DNA of 64,000 bases from Secundilactobacillus collinoides DSM 20515 = JCM 1123 (GTDB lineage: Bacteria; Bacillota; Bacilli; Lactobacillales; Lactobacillaceae). A program made the translations under genes and the position numbers. The stretch spans positions 1 through 64,000 of the forward strand of contig NZ_AYYR01000054.1 of assembly GCF_001435975.1 (NCBI RefSeq), given 5' to 3'. This document shows positions 1 to 7,565 of the stretch, one piece after another; the first letter of the stretch is position 1; the number at the start of each line of letters is the position of its first letter. The notes under the pieces were generated by a model. It had not been told where the DNA came from. It worked only from the letters and a program-made list of their open reading frames with translations, and did not search any database.

Positions 1-14
1 AAGACAATAAAAAA

Positions 15-84
15 CTGGCATTGGCGTGATCACCAATACCAGAAATTTTACAGCCTAAATCAGTCCAGAGAGGCTGATTTTTTT
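15..84 (+). terminator. Terminator of a gene upstream of the window
   Basis: Two consecutive hairpins are visible. The first pairs CTGGCATTGG (15-24) with CCAATACCAG (33-42). The second pairs AAATCAG (57-63) with CTGATTT (74-80) and runs straight into a T-tract ending at 84. This is the layout of a rho-independent terminator for a plus-strand gene that lies left of the window. That gene itself is not visible. Confidence 0.6.
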
Positions 85-85
85 G

Positions 86-285
86 TGGCGTGCGGAGCAA
101 GGCGGTTAAGGAGTGGCACATAAAGCCAACTCCTTGCCCTTGCGCAGCAGGTTTAGACTCGAGGACAGAGAAGCAGAAAGCAGAGGGGGCTCTTTTAAGA
201 AATAAAATAAGAAAGGAGTGCGAAACAACTCCGATTAAGCAGTGGTCTGTATGCCAACTCTCTGCCATTCGCCCGTTAGATCAAA
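86..285 (+). repeat. Dispersed palindromic repeat, copies A1 and A2 (degenerate, tandem)
   Basis: Copy A1 (about 86-180) begins right after the terminator T-tract with GTGCGGAGCAAGGCGGTTAA, has the short palindrome AAGGAGTGG...CCAACTCCTT, and ends in GTTTAGACTCGAGGACAG and then AGCAGAAAGCAG. The tail also occurs, inverted, at 43715-43745. Copy A2 (about 233-283) repeats GATTAAGCAGTGG...GCCAACTCTCTGCC. There is no long inner hairpin, unlike the copies at 29232 and 59228. The open reading frame across this stretch (90-308) is not protein-like. Confidence 0.6.
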
Positions 286-297
286 ATAAGCGATTAA

Positions 298-334
298 AAA
301 AGCGATAATCCTCTAATTCGGAGGATTATCGCTT
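298..334 (-). terminator. Terminator of the GH31 gene
   Basis: Perfect hairpin AAAGCGATAATCCTC / GAGGATTATCGCTTT with a 7-nt loop. On the minus strand it is followed by a T-tract, 16 nt after the alpha-glucosidase stop codon. Confidence 0.85.
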
Positions 335-349
335 TATACATTTTACGTA

Positions 350-2662
350 TTATTCAATAGCGTAAGTGCCTTTTTCAACATCATATTTAAATCTGACGGC
401 GCGATCATTCAACTGAACGATAACATGCTGGTAAACGGCATCAAACCCATGCTGTGTTAACGTGACAGATGGCTTCCCGTCAGTGACGGCAATCTCGTAC
501 TGATTAAACTCGCCATCCTGATACTTAAAATCAGTTTCGTTATCCTGATAGTGGGTGTAGTGTCCGCTGTCTCCAAACAAGGTAAAGGTCATCTCGACAT
601 CTGGGTGTTCACTGATATGGTTGACCGTCTTCCCCCAAGGTAACAGCGTGTTTTTCTTGATAAATAACGGTAACGTATCTAGGGGTGCATCGACCACGAT
701 GTCCTGATTACCGGTGTAGACCCGATTATTCCGAAAATCGATCCACTGGCCTGCAGGTAAGTAAACAAGGCGCTTATTTTTTGATTTTTGAACGATAGGT
801 GCAACTAAAACACTATCGCCGACCATGTATTCATCGTCTAAATTGCGGGTGTTGGTATCGTCAGGATATTCAAGAACAAGTGGACGCATAATCGGCAACC
901 CCGTTCTTGATTCTATTGCAAACAAATCATACAGGTAAGGGATGAAATGATAGCGCAATTGCAAGTATTTTCGATAAATGGATAACGTCGTTTCACCAAA
1001 GATCCATGGTTCCTGATGACGTGTCCCCATAGCACTGTGGTTGCGCAATAGCGGGCTGAAGATGGCTGCTTCGATCCACCGTGTCAGCAATTCAGGCTGC
1101 GCATCAGAACCAAAACCGCCAATGTCAGTACCGGCAAAACTAAATCCACTCAACCCCAAGTTGCAAAGCTGTGGAATCATCAGTTGCAGATGCGGCCAGA
1201 TACTGTGATTATCACCCGTCCAAACAGTGGCATATTTTTGTGTGCCGGCATAAGCAGCCCGGGTAATGACATATGGCCGTTTACCTTGAAGTTGTTTCAA
1301 TCCAGTGTAAGTGGCTTTATCCATGTTATGCCCGTATACGTTATGCATTTTCTTATGGGAAGAGGGCTGATCATGGTCACTGAACACCACATTTTCTGGA
1401 ATTTCACCTTCAAAGGAGGCTGGTTCGTTCATGTCATTCCAAACACCAGCAACGCCCATTTTTACAAGGAAATGCTGATTATTGGCCCACCAGTCGCGGA
1501 CTTCTTTACGACCAAAATCAGGGAAAACAGAATCACCAGGCCATACTTTATTGACATAGACCTCACCCTCAGGGGTCGTCACAAAGTAGTTGTGCGCAAT
1601 ACCATCATCATAAACGTGATAACCGGGATCTTTTTTAACTCCTGGATCAATGATCGGGATGACCTTGATACCCCGTTTCTTCAGGCTAGCGACAAAATTA
1701 TGCGGACCTGAGGGATATTTAGTCTGATCCCAGGTGAATACGCGATAACCTTCCATATAGTCGACATCGAAGTGAATCGCGTCACAGGGGAGGTCGTATT
1801 TTGCAAAATTGTCGGCCAATTCCTGAATTTCGGCTTCGCTTTCGCTATACCCCCAGCGAGATTGCTGGTAACCAAGCGTCCATTTTTGCGGTAATGGAAC
1901 GCGTCCAGTCAGATAGGTGTAGTTAGTGACAATCTGCTTCAAACTGGCACCACCGATGAGATAGTAGTCGACATTGCCGTCAACAGCGGAGTAGAAGTAG
2001 TAATCAGAGCTTTCTTTGCCAAGGTCAAAATGACTGCGATAGGGATTGTCAAAGAAAAGCCCAAACGGGTGACCAGCATTAAGTCCATAAAGAATCGGAA
2101 TCGACTTGTATAATCTAGTAAAGTTTTCTAGGTGCGGTTCTGGGTTGTCAGTATTCCAGTTATCGTATTCAAACCCGCGTTTATTGAGGTAGCCTGTCTT
2201 ATCGCCTAACCCGTAAAACTGTTCATCAGTTGAAAGCTGCTTAACGACTTCGTAATAGTCAGTATTTGTGTGAGCATTAGCGTTGGTGACATTATGCCCC
2301 TCAGCTTCAACCAGTTTTTGATGCACTTTATCAATACCCTTGTCGAGTAGATGACGGACTCCGCGGTAATCAAGTGCTAAGGGATTTTCTTGCGCATCAT
2401 AGGCATCTAGATGGCCGGCAGCATCGATTTTTATCATGAGGGCTGCCGTCTTAAGTTCATACCCGTTCTCAACTGTTTTGAACGTATAGTCGGTAAGAAG
2501 CTGCTTATTGCCTTCAATGGCATAGGAAGCTGAATAATCACCTCTAAATTCAAAAATCCGGATTATTTCCTGGGTAATAACTGTGAGCTGTATCTTGCGG
2601 TCAGGGTAGGTTAATGTAATGGTTTGGCCATTCTGATCGTAAGCTGGTAATGGTTGCGTCAT
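350..2662 (-). CDS. Glycoside hydrolase family 31 alpha-glucosidase
   Basis: A 770-residue protein with the GH31 layout: an N-terminal beta-sandwich (about 1-220, with GLGDKTGYLNKRG near its end), the catalytic barrel and C-terminal beta domains. The family signature GVWNDMNEP sits near residue 408 and its Asp is the expected nucleophile. The second signature FAGTDIGGFGSD follows about 120 residues later. There is no signal peptide or anchor, so it is probably cytoplasmic and hydrolyses alpha-glucosides (maltose/isomaltose type). The frame is open upstream to 2746, but the region 2719-2746 overlaps a cre-like operator, so I chose the ATG at 2662. Its ribosome binding site is weak, and the ATG at 2719 is an alternative. 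The exact substrate cannot be told from sequence. Confidence 0.9.
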   Translation of the reverse strand: MTQPLPAYDQNGQTITLTYPDRKIQLTVITQEIIRIFEFRGDYSASYAIEGNKQLLTDYTFKTVENGYELKTAALMIKIDAAGHLDAYDAQENPLALDYRGVRHLLDKGIDKVHQKLVEAEGHNVTNANAHTNTDYYEVVKQLSTDEQFYGLGDKTGYLNKRGFEYDNWNTDNPEPHLENFTRLYKSIPILYGLNAGHPFGLFFDNPYRSHFDLGKESSDYYFYSAVDGNVDYYLIGGASLKQIVTNYTYLTGRVPLPQKWTLGYQQSRWGYSESEAEIQELADNFAKYDLPCDAIHFDVDYMEGYRVFTWDQTKYPSGPHNFVASLKKRGIKVIPIIDPGVKKDPGYHVYDDGIAHNYFVTTPEGEVYVNKVWPGDSVFPDFGRKEVRDWWANNQHFLVKMGVAGVWNDMNEPASFEGEIPENVVFSDHDQPSSHKKMHNVYGHNMDKATYTGLKQLQGKRPYVITRAAYAGTQKYATVWTGDNHSIWPHLQLMIPQLCNLGLSGFSFAGTDIGGFGSDAQPELLTRWIEAAIFSPLLRNHSAMGTRHQEPWIFGETTLSIYRKYLQLRYHFIPYLYDLFAIESRTGLPIMRPLVLEYPDDTNTRNLDDEYMVGDSVLVAPIVQKSKNKRLVYLPAGQWIDFRNNRVYTGNQDIVVDAPLDTLPLFIKKNTLLPWGKTVNHISEHPDVEMTFTLFGDSGHYTHYQDNETDFKYQDGEFNQYEIAVTDGKPSVTLTQHGFDAVYQHVIVQLNDRAVRFKYDVEKGTYAIE

Positions 2663-2731
2663 GGAAATCGTCTCGGTTCTACAATAGATTTTGTGAGTTG
2701 ATATTGTATTCTTGTTCATCGTAGCATTTAA

Positions 2732-2745
2732 TGCAACCGTTTGCA
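2732..2745 (-). promoter_or_regulatory. cre-like / LacI-type operator upstream of GH31 gene
   Basis: On the minus strand it reads TGCAAACGGTTGCA, a perfect match to the catabolite-responsive element consensus TGNAANCGNTNNCA and nearly palindromic. It lies 70 bp upstream of the chosen GH31 start. Carbon catabolite control by CcpA is the most likely reading. A dedicated LacI/MalR-type repressor would use a similar site. Confidence 0.65.
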
Positions 2746-2907
2746 ATTGCGGGTGTTGTGCAAACTCACACTGACTTTCAAATGAGTTTGCATGCCATAA
2801 CGCCCATGAAGCATGGCTATGCCAGCATGCTTGTATTCTTGGCTAGGCAAATGTCGGTGCCAGCGGTATATTAAATACATTCACACAGGGAAAGGTAGTC
2901 TCGTAAA

Positions 2908-3513
2908 ATGAAAGTCGGCGAACAATTAAAACAGGCACGCTTGCAGGAACAACTCACACAACAAGTGGTTGCAGAAACGCTCAATGTTTCGCGTCAAACC
3001 ATTTCCAGTTGGGAAACGGGACGTAGTTATCCGGACATTGCCAGTCTGATAACTTTGAGTGATTACTATGATCTGTCACTTGATACGTTGATGAAAGACG
3101 ATGAGGGCGTGAAAACATACTTAAAAAAGAAAGATGTGTTAAAACAGCTTAACCCTATTGCAACGCTGTTAATGGGTATTGATGTACTGTTCATGGTACC
3201 GTTACTGTTTAATATCAGCCAGGGGGTTGACCACATCATTGTTTTCTTAATGGGCATGATCAACATCATTGCACTGATGAGCGTGCTCATTATTATTGCC
3301 GGTTTGTTACCGGAAAGTGAAAAAATTGATAAGTGGTCACGACAACGCGGTTATATCTTCTTGCTGGCAGTCGTTTGCTTTGTCGCAGGGGCACTATTTA
3401 TTTGGGTGCATTGGATGACGTTTGCCAACGGATTGATTTTGATGTTTGTACCGATCGGTGTTGTTGGTATCAAAGAGGCCAGTTACATCCGTTACAAATC
3501 TCATAATTCATAG
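2908..3513 (+). CDS. XRE-family regulator with C-terminal membrane domain
   Basis: A 201-residue protein. Residues 3-60 form an XRE/Cro helix-turn-helix (VAETLNVSRQTISSWETGRS). The rest carries four strongly hydrophobic segments (about 88-105, 110-133, 149-170, 173-190), so this is a membrane-tethered DNA-binding protein, a common Firmicutes arrangement. AAAGG at 2890 precedes the ATG. It is divergent from the GH31 gene and followed closely by the PP2C-like gene, possibly in one transcript. No ligand is evident. Confidence 0.85.
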   Translation: MKVGEQLKQARLQEQLTQQVVAETLNVSRQTISSWETGRSYPDIASLITLSDYYDLSLDTLMKDDEGVKTYLKKKDVLKQLNPIATLLMGIDVLFMVPLLFNISQGVDHIIVFLMGMINIIALMSVLIIIAGLLPESEKIDKWSRQRGYIFLLAVVCFVAGALFIWVHWMTFANGLILMFVPIGVVGIKEASYIRYKSHNS

Positions 3514-3586
3514 TCAGACGACTGGTTATTTCACCGCGCATCAACTATGCTGGAGTCGAACCATTTTGACAAAAGAGGGCGATAAC

Positions 3587-4411
3587 TTGAAAATAATTGA
3601 ACAGTTTCTGCGCGGCAAGATCAACGATACGCTGTGCGAAGACACCATTGTTGCTAACGATAATTTTGTTGCGATTATTGACGGTGTCACATCTAAATCA
3701 GATTTCAGTTACCAACGAAAAACAACGGGTAAGTGGGCGTCAACAATTGTGGCGCAAGTGTTAGATGAGAGTCCGGAAGAAACGACATTACCCGAAATTA
3801 TTTCCCGGGTTAACCAGCAGTTTACTGATTTTTACGACGATGTGGCGTTTACTGATGACATTGTCAGCAAAGGGTTGCAGGCTGTCGGCGTTATCTACTC
3901 CAAGCACTTTAATGAGCTGTGGATGATCGGTGATTGCCAAGCGTACGTCAATGGTAAGGTGTTGTTTACGCCCAAGAAGAGTGACGAGATCCTATCACAG
4001 ATGCGCAGCTTAGTGCTGACCACGAATTTTCAAACAACGGATGCCAAACCAGCAGATTACATGACTGGCGAGGATCCAAGCCGAACTGAAATCCTGCCCT
4101 GGATTCTGAAAGCAACGAATTTCGCCAACGAAGACGGGACGGATTTTGGCTATTCGATCTTTAATGGCACACCAATTCCGGAAAGCTTGATCAACGTTGT
4201 CAAACTTGATGATGAACCTCAAGAAATCGGGTTGGCAAGTGATGGTTATCCGCAGATTCAAAGTACGCTCAAGGACTCTGAAGCAACGCTGGCGGATGTC
4301 ATTCAAAATGATCCATTGTGTTACCAACAGTTTCCATCGACTAAGGGTTTACATGAAGGAAATAAATCGTTTGATGATCGGAGTTATATTCGATTTTCAA
4401 CCGAAGAATAG
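3587..4411 (+). CDS. PP2C-like phosphatase-fold protein
   Basis: A 274-residue protein from a TTG start preceded by AGAGGG. The frame is open further upstream to 3446, but that part overlaps the XRE gene in another frame. VAIIDGVTSKSD near residue 25 resembles the metal-binding DG motif of PPM/PP2C phosphatases. The C-terminal FDDRSYIRF resembles their final Asp-containing motif, and SDGYPQI resembles the middle SDG motif. I infer a PP2C fold, probably acting on Ser/Thr phosphate or a small molecule. Substrate unknown, and a non-catalytic role is possible. Confidence 0.55.
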   Translation: MKIIEQFLRGKINDTLCEDTIVANDNFVAIIDGVTSKSDFSYQRKTTGKWASTIVAQVLDESPEETTLPEIISRVNQQFTDFYDDVAFTDDIVSKGLQAVGVIYSKHFNELWMIGDCQAYVNGKVLFTPKKSDEILSQMRSLVLTTNFQTTDAKPADYMTGEDPSRTEILPWILKATNFANEDGTDFGYSIFNGTPIPESLINVVKLDDEPQEIGLASDGYPQIQSTLKDSEATLADVIQNDPLCYQQFPSTKGLHEGNKSFDDRSYIRFSTEE

Positions 4412-4414
4412 CCA

Positions 4415-4449
4415 CAAAAAAAGATGCCGCTTTAGGGCATCTTTTTTGT
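4415..4449. terminator. Bidirectional terminator
   Basis: AAAAAAGATGCC / GGCATCTTTTTT hairpin between the convergent PP2C-like and acetoin reductase genes. A- and T-tracts on both sides fit use in both directions. Confidence 0.85.
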
Positions 4450-4514
4450 TGCGGCTCATTCCGGAAACGTATTTCATACAGAAATGAACTTAGTTATTTT
4501 TTTGATGAGACGCT

Positions 4515-5291
4515 TTACAGAATGCCACCGCCATCAACTGCATAGGTCTGACCCGTAATGAATTCAGAGGTTGGACCAGCCAAGAATGAAACCATGTTGG
4601 CAATGTCGTTTGGCTCAACAGTCCGGCCTAACGGGATTGTGCCAACGTAATCCTTCTTGTTTTGGCCTAATGGTTTGCCGTTAATTTCAGACATCTTCTT
4701 GTCGATATCATCCCACATGCCAGTAGTGCCAACAACACCAGGTGCGTATGCGTTGACGTTAATGTGATCAGCAGCAAATTCCAATGCGGCAGCTTGAGTA
4801 ATGCTGATGACTGCTGCCTTGGTTGATGAATAGGTTGCCCATACAGGGAAAGCCCGCATACCGGCAATCGAAGAGGCGTTTATAATCCGGCCATGAACGC
4901 CTAATTCTTTGAATTTCTTTGCGGCTGCCTGGATACCATAGATGACACCGAAGACGTTGATCTTGTAACTGAATTCCAAGTCAGCTGGCTTGATGTCTTC
5001 CAGCTTATCGACCTTGGCAACACCAGCGTTGTTGACCATGACATCGAAACCGCCTAATTTTTCAGCAGCTTCATTTACAGCATCAGCAACTGCTTGTTGA
5101 TCGGTAACATCAACAGGCACAAAAATTGCCTTTTGGCCAGCAGCCTCAACATCAGCAATGACAGTCTTTGCTTTTTCAGCTTGAGCAGGTAAGTCAGCTA
5201 ACGCAATGTCGTAGCCGTCCTTTGCCAAGTGACGACTGACCTCTGCACCAATACCTTGCGCACTACCTGTAACCATTGCAACCTTTGTCAT
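4515..5291 (-). CDS. butA: Diacetyl/acetoin reductase (2,3-butanediol dehydrogenase type SDR)
   Basis: A 258-residue classical short-chain dehydrogenase. The NAD-binding TGSAQGIG is at residues 8-15, NNAG near 88, the catalytic Ser in NASSIAG and YSSTK as the YxxxK pair, and it ends in the usual VDGG. The segment AYAPGVVGTTGMWDDID and the overall length match the (S)-acetoin-forming diacetyl reductases of lactic acid bacteria, which reoxidise NADH by reducing diacetyl and acetoin. GGAGGTAAGAT precedes the ATG. Monocistronic. The specific name rests on family resemblance, so other small carbonyl substrates are possible. Confidence 0.8.
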   Translation of the reverse strand: MTKVAMVTGSAQGIGAEVSRHLAKDGYDIALADLPAQAEKAKTVIADVEAAGQKAIFVPVDVTDQQAVADAVNEAAEKLGGFDVMVNNAGVAKVDKLEDIKPADLEFSYKINVFGVIYGIQAAAKKFKELGVHGRIINASSIAGMRAFPVWATYSSTKAAVISITQAAALEFAADHINVNAYAPGVVGTTGMWDDIDKKMSEINGKPLGQNKKDYVGTIPLGRTVEPNDIANMVSFLAGPTSEFITGQTYAVDGGGIL

Positions 5292-5345
5292 AATATCTTA
5301 CCTCCAGTAAGTGAAATACTTATTATGGGGTTAACGTTACACTAT

Positions 5346-5383
5346 TTGTAAGCGTTTTACAAGAAAAATTAATTTGTACAAAT
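5346..5383 (-). promoter_or_regulatory. Promoter/operator region of butA-type gene
   Basis: Two palindromes lie 55-92 bp upstream of the start: TTGTAA-GCGTT-TTACAA (5346-5362) and ATTTGTACAAAT (5372-5383). On the minus strand TTGTAC then 16 nt then TAAAAC could be the -35/-10, so the first palindrome would overlap the -10. The site resembles a cre with one extra base or a shortened Rex box. Neither match is exact. Confidence 0.4.
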
Positions 5384-5667
5384 ATTATTGGTGACAACCG
5401 AAAACAAGGTCTTTTTGAAGTTGATTGTTGCACAAAAAGCACTTCGATAATGTCGAACGATCTAATCAGCACGACGGCAATCTTAAAGTCTCAAGTAAGA
5501 TGGCTCATATGAACTCCAAACAAAAACCGAGGGAATTTATCAAGAAATACATGAAAACATAACGTTCAAATACGTCGATGAAACTTCTGTCGTTGAGAAA
5601 TATGGGTTGAAATTTACAGCGTATTTGAAAACAATGCGTGCCGGACAATCAAAGCTCAACGCGTATT
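5384..5667. other. Non-coding gap with a possible gene remnant
   Basis: Between the butA-type promoter and the 3' end of the next minus-strand gene. On the plus strand a frame of about 63 codons (5494-5687) without a convincing start reads as protein-like sequence (IYQEIHENITFKYVDETSVV... AYLKTMRAGQSKLNA). It overlaps the 3' end of the reductase gene and probably is a decayed fragment. Nothing else is recognisable. Confidence 0.3.
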
Positions 5668-6690
5668 TTATTTTTCTGAAGCCATGATTGCATCCACAGT
5701 CGCCAAAATGGTGGCCTCATTATCACTGATTGGCGTCCATTTAAGCAAGTCACGTGCTTTTTGATTGCTGACGTTTCGGTTTACAGTCATCATCAGTTTA
5801 CCTTCAGCAGCTGTGTGATTAAACGGGGCAGCGAGGTCGATCAACCACTTTGGCAAGACTTTATCTGTAATGCGATCAGCTAATTCTGGGCGTTTTTCTC
5901 TGATCAACGTTGCGATTTCCAGTAATGAGATTTGACCGTCTGCCGTGGCGATAAATCGTTCACCGTTTGCGTTTGGCGAGACCATGGCCCGCACATGCAG
6001 GTCGGCAACGTCCCGGACGTCCACGACGTTGAGCGGCAAGTCGGGCACCCGTTTCCTCGACCCGTCCAATAACCCTTTAACGATACCAAAGCTGCCAGAA
6101 AGGTGATGGTCCAATCCCTTACCGAGAATTGCCACCGGATTGATTGTTGTAAATTCGAGGTCAACATCCGGTTGGTGAATGTAATCCCAGGCAGCTATTT
6201 CCGCCAATAATTTTGATTTTTCATACAACGATATACCAGGTTCGTCTGGATCTGTCCAATCAGCTTCCGTCGTCACGGAGTGCAAATCATGGTTACTAAA
6301 CCCGATTGCACCGAAGTTCGCCGTCATGACAACACGTTTAACACCGGCTTGTTGAGCGGCCTTTAAAATTCGTAAGATGCCGACCTTTGCAGCTTGGCTG
6401 ACCGCTGACGGATCATCAGGCACCGTCATGAAAACTGGTGAGGCAACACTTAACACATAGTCGATTCCCTGCATCGCCGCGGACCAGCCGGTATCCTGGC
6501 TTAAATCGGCCTGAACGAATGTCAGGTGCGTGATTTTGGCCCCGTTTGCTACCATTGTTTGGCGAACTTGATTCGCTTTAGAAACATCGCGCAGAGTGGC
6601 GCGAACTAGATAACCCTGATTGAGCAAGTTTAAAATGATGTGTTGGGCAAGAAACCCATTACCACCGGTCACGAGAACGTGTTGAACCAT
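5668..6690 (-). CDS. NAD(P)-dependent epimerase/aldehyde reductase (dihydroflavonol reductase-like)
   Basis: A 340-residue extended short-chain dehydrogenase: VTGGNGFLA at residues 7-15 binds the dinucleotide and YEKSK is the YxxxK catalytic pair. Length and the N-terminal sequence fit the dihydroflavonol-4-reductase-like group of bacterial aldehyde/ketone reductases. AGGAG lies upstream of the ATG. It is transcribed divergently from a MerR regulator across a promoter with a 19-bp spacer, so it is almost certainly MerR-controlled. The substrate is unknown; a reactive carbonyl compound is a reasonable guess. Confidence 0.8.
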   Translation of the reverse strand: MVQHVLVTGGNGFLAQHIILNLLNQGYLVRATLRDVSKANQVRQTMVANGAKITHLTFVQADLSQDTGWSAAMQGIDYVLSVASPVFMTVPDDPSAVSQAAKVGILRILKAAQQAGVKRVVMTANFGAIGFSNHDLHSVTTEADWTDPDEPGISLYEKSKLLAEIAAWDYIHQPDVDLEFTTINPVAILGKGLDHHLSGSFGIVKGLLDGSRKRVPDLPLNVVDVRDVADLHVRAMVSPNANGERFIATADGQISLLEIATLIREKRPELADRITDKVLPKWLIDLAAPFNHTAAEGKLMMTVNRNVSNQKARDLLKWTPISDNEATILATVDAIMASEK

Positions 6691-6744
6691 ATTATCGACT
6701 CCTTTTTCATTGCGTTTGTAATAACGATTGTTTATGATAAGGCT

Positions 6745-6775
6745 ATCCTAAACCCTAGAGAATACTCTAGGGCAA
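6745..6775 (-). promoter_or_regulatory. MerR-type promoter with 20-bp operator
   Basis: Minus strand: -35 TTGCCC (6775-6770), a 19-bp spacer, -10 TAGGAT (6750-6745). CCCTAGAGAATACTCTAGGG (6753-6772) has perfect 8-bp arms around AATA and fills the spacer. An over-long 19-bp spacer with a dyad inside is the hallmark of MerR-activated promoters, and a MerR gene lies immediately adjacent. Confidence 0.8.
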
Positions 6776-6809
6776 GCCTAAAGTGTGATTAATTAAGGAG
6801 GTCGACGAA

Positions 6810-7262
6810 TTGACCTACACCATTAAAGAAGTTTCTGAGAAAGTCGGACTATCTATTTACACACTTCGTTATTACGATAAGGAGGGTCTGTTACCGTTCG
6901 TTGCCCGGAACGAGGCAGGGTATCGTGAATTTACGGACGGCGATCTAAATATTATTCATACGATCTGCTGTTTGAAGAATACGGGCATGAAAATTAGTAA
7001 GATTCGCCAGTACATTGGTGATGTTATGGCGGGACCGGACAGCATTGAGGACCGGCAGCAGTTACTGCACGACCACCGTGAAAAAATTCTTGAGCAGCAA
7101 CGGATCCTTTCCGAAAATCTCAAAGAGATCGACTATAAACTTGATATCTATGACGCGCCCAACGCCGGTGATATCATCAGTCGTGAACTGCAGTTTGCTG
7201 AAGCGGAGAAGCGGGCAAACGCGCTGGTTGATCCGTATATTAAAACGCTGCCAGGACGTTAA
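6810..7262 (+). CDS. MerR-family transcriptional regulator
   Basis: A 150-residue protein from a TTG start 8 nt after a strong AAGGAGG. The N-terminal winged HTH (TIKEVSEKVGLSIYTLRYYDKEGLL) is followed by the wing and a long dimerisation helix (about 80-125). The C-terminal effector region is short and has no cysteine cluster, arguing against metal sensing. It fits the group that senses aldehydes or redox-reactive compounds. It is divergent from the carbonyl reductase it most likely activates. Confidence 0.88.
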   Translation: MTYTIKEVSEKVGLSIYTLRYYDKEGLLPFVARNEAGYREFTDGDLNIIHTICCLKNTGMKISKIRQYIGDVMAGPDSIEDRQQLLHDHREKILEQQRILSENLKEIDYKLDIYDAPNAGDIISRELQFAEAEKRANALVDPYIKTLPGR

Positions 7263-7360
7263 AGTGTCGCCAAGAGGCTGGGTTGAAGAATAAATAGTGT
7301 CATTTTAGTATGCCCTGATTATTTCATCTAAACGTGCGCCAGATGGCCACTCAAGAATTT

Positions 7361-7438
7361 AAGCGCCCCTAGCTAAGAATCTCGTTCGCGATTTTTAGCT
7401 AGGGGCGCTTATATTCTGGGAGACAAACGGCCTTTTGT
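7361..7438 (-). repeat. Two-hairpin repeat, copy 1
   Basis: A hairpin with 16-bp perfect arms AAGCGCCCCTAGCTAA (7361-7376) and TTAGCTAGGGGCGCTT (7395-7410), then ATATTCTGG and a second small hairpin GACAAA...TTTTGTC ending in CCC. The same arrangement, inverted, is at 18902-18978. It lies downstream of the MerR gene and may act as a terminator, though there is no clear T-tract on the plus strand. Confidence 0.6.
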
Positions 7439-7497
7439 CCCACATTGCTTCAGTCTTTAACCGATTTGCGCCACTCTTTCAGTGTGGACACAAAAGG

Positions 7498-7545
7498 TTG
7501 CTTTTACATTCAAATGAATGTATTATAAAAAGCATTCACTTGAAT
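7498..7545 (+). promoter_or_regulatory. Promoter and tandem MarR-type operators
   Basis: -35 TTGCTT (7498-7503), 17-bp spacer, -10 TATTAT (7521-7526). ACATTCAAATGAATGT (7506-7521) fills the spacer. A second box ATTCACTTGAAT (7534-7545) lies 26 bp downstream. Both share ATTCA-NN-TGAAT. They precede an exporter gene co-transcribed with a MarR gene, so autorepression is likely. Confidence 0.75.
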
Positions 7546-7565
7546 ATAAAAATGGAGGCAACATC

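Noticed and set aside
90-308. 72-codon frame on the plus strand
   Set aside because: It runs through repeat copies A1/A2, has no ribosome binding site and ends in the GH31 terminator; composition is not protein-like.
1184-1711. 175-codon frame opposite the GH31 gene
   Set aside because: It is entirely antisense to a clear GH31 catalytic domain and has no start signal or family resemblance.
3541-3560. tRNA-like T-arm sequence (GGAGTCGAACC)
   Set aside because: No acceptor stem or anticodon arm could be matched around it; no tRNA was found in the window.
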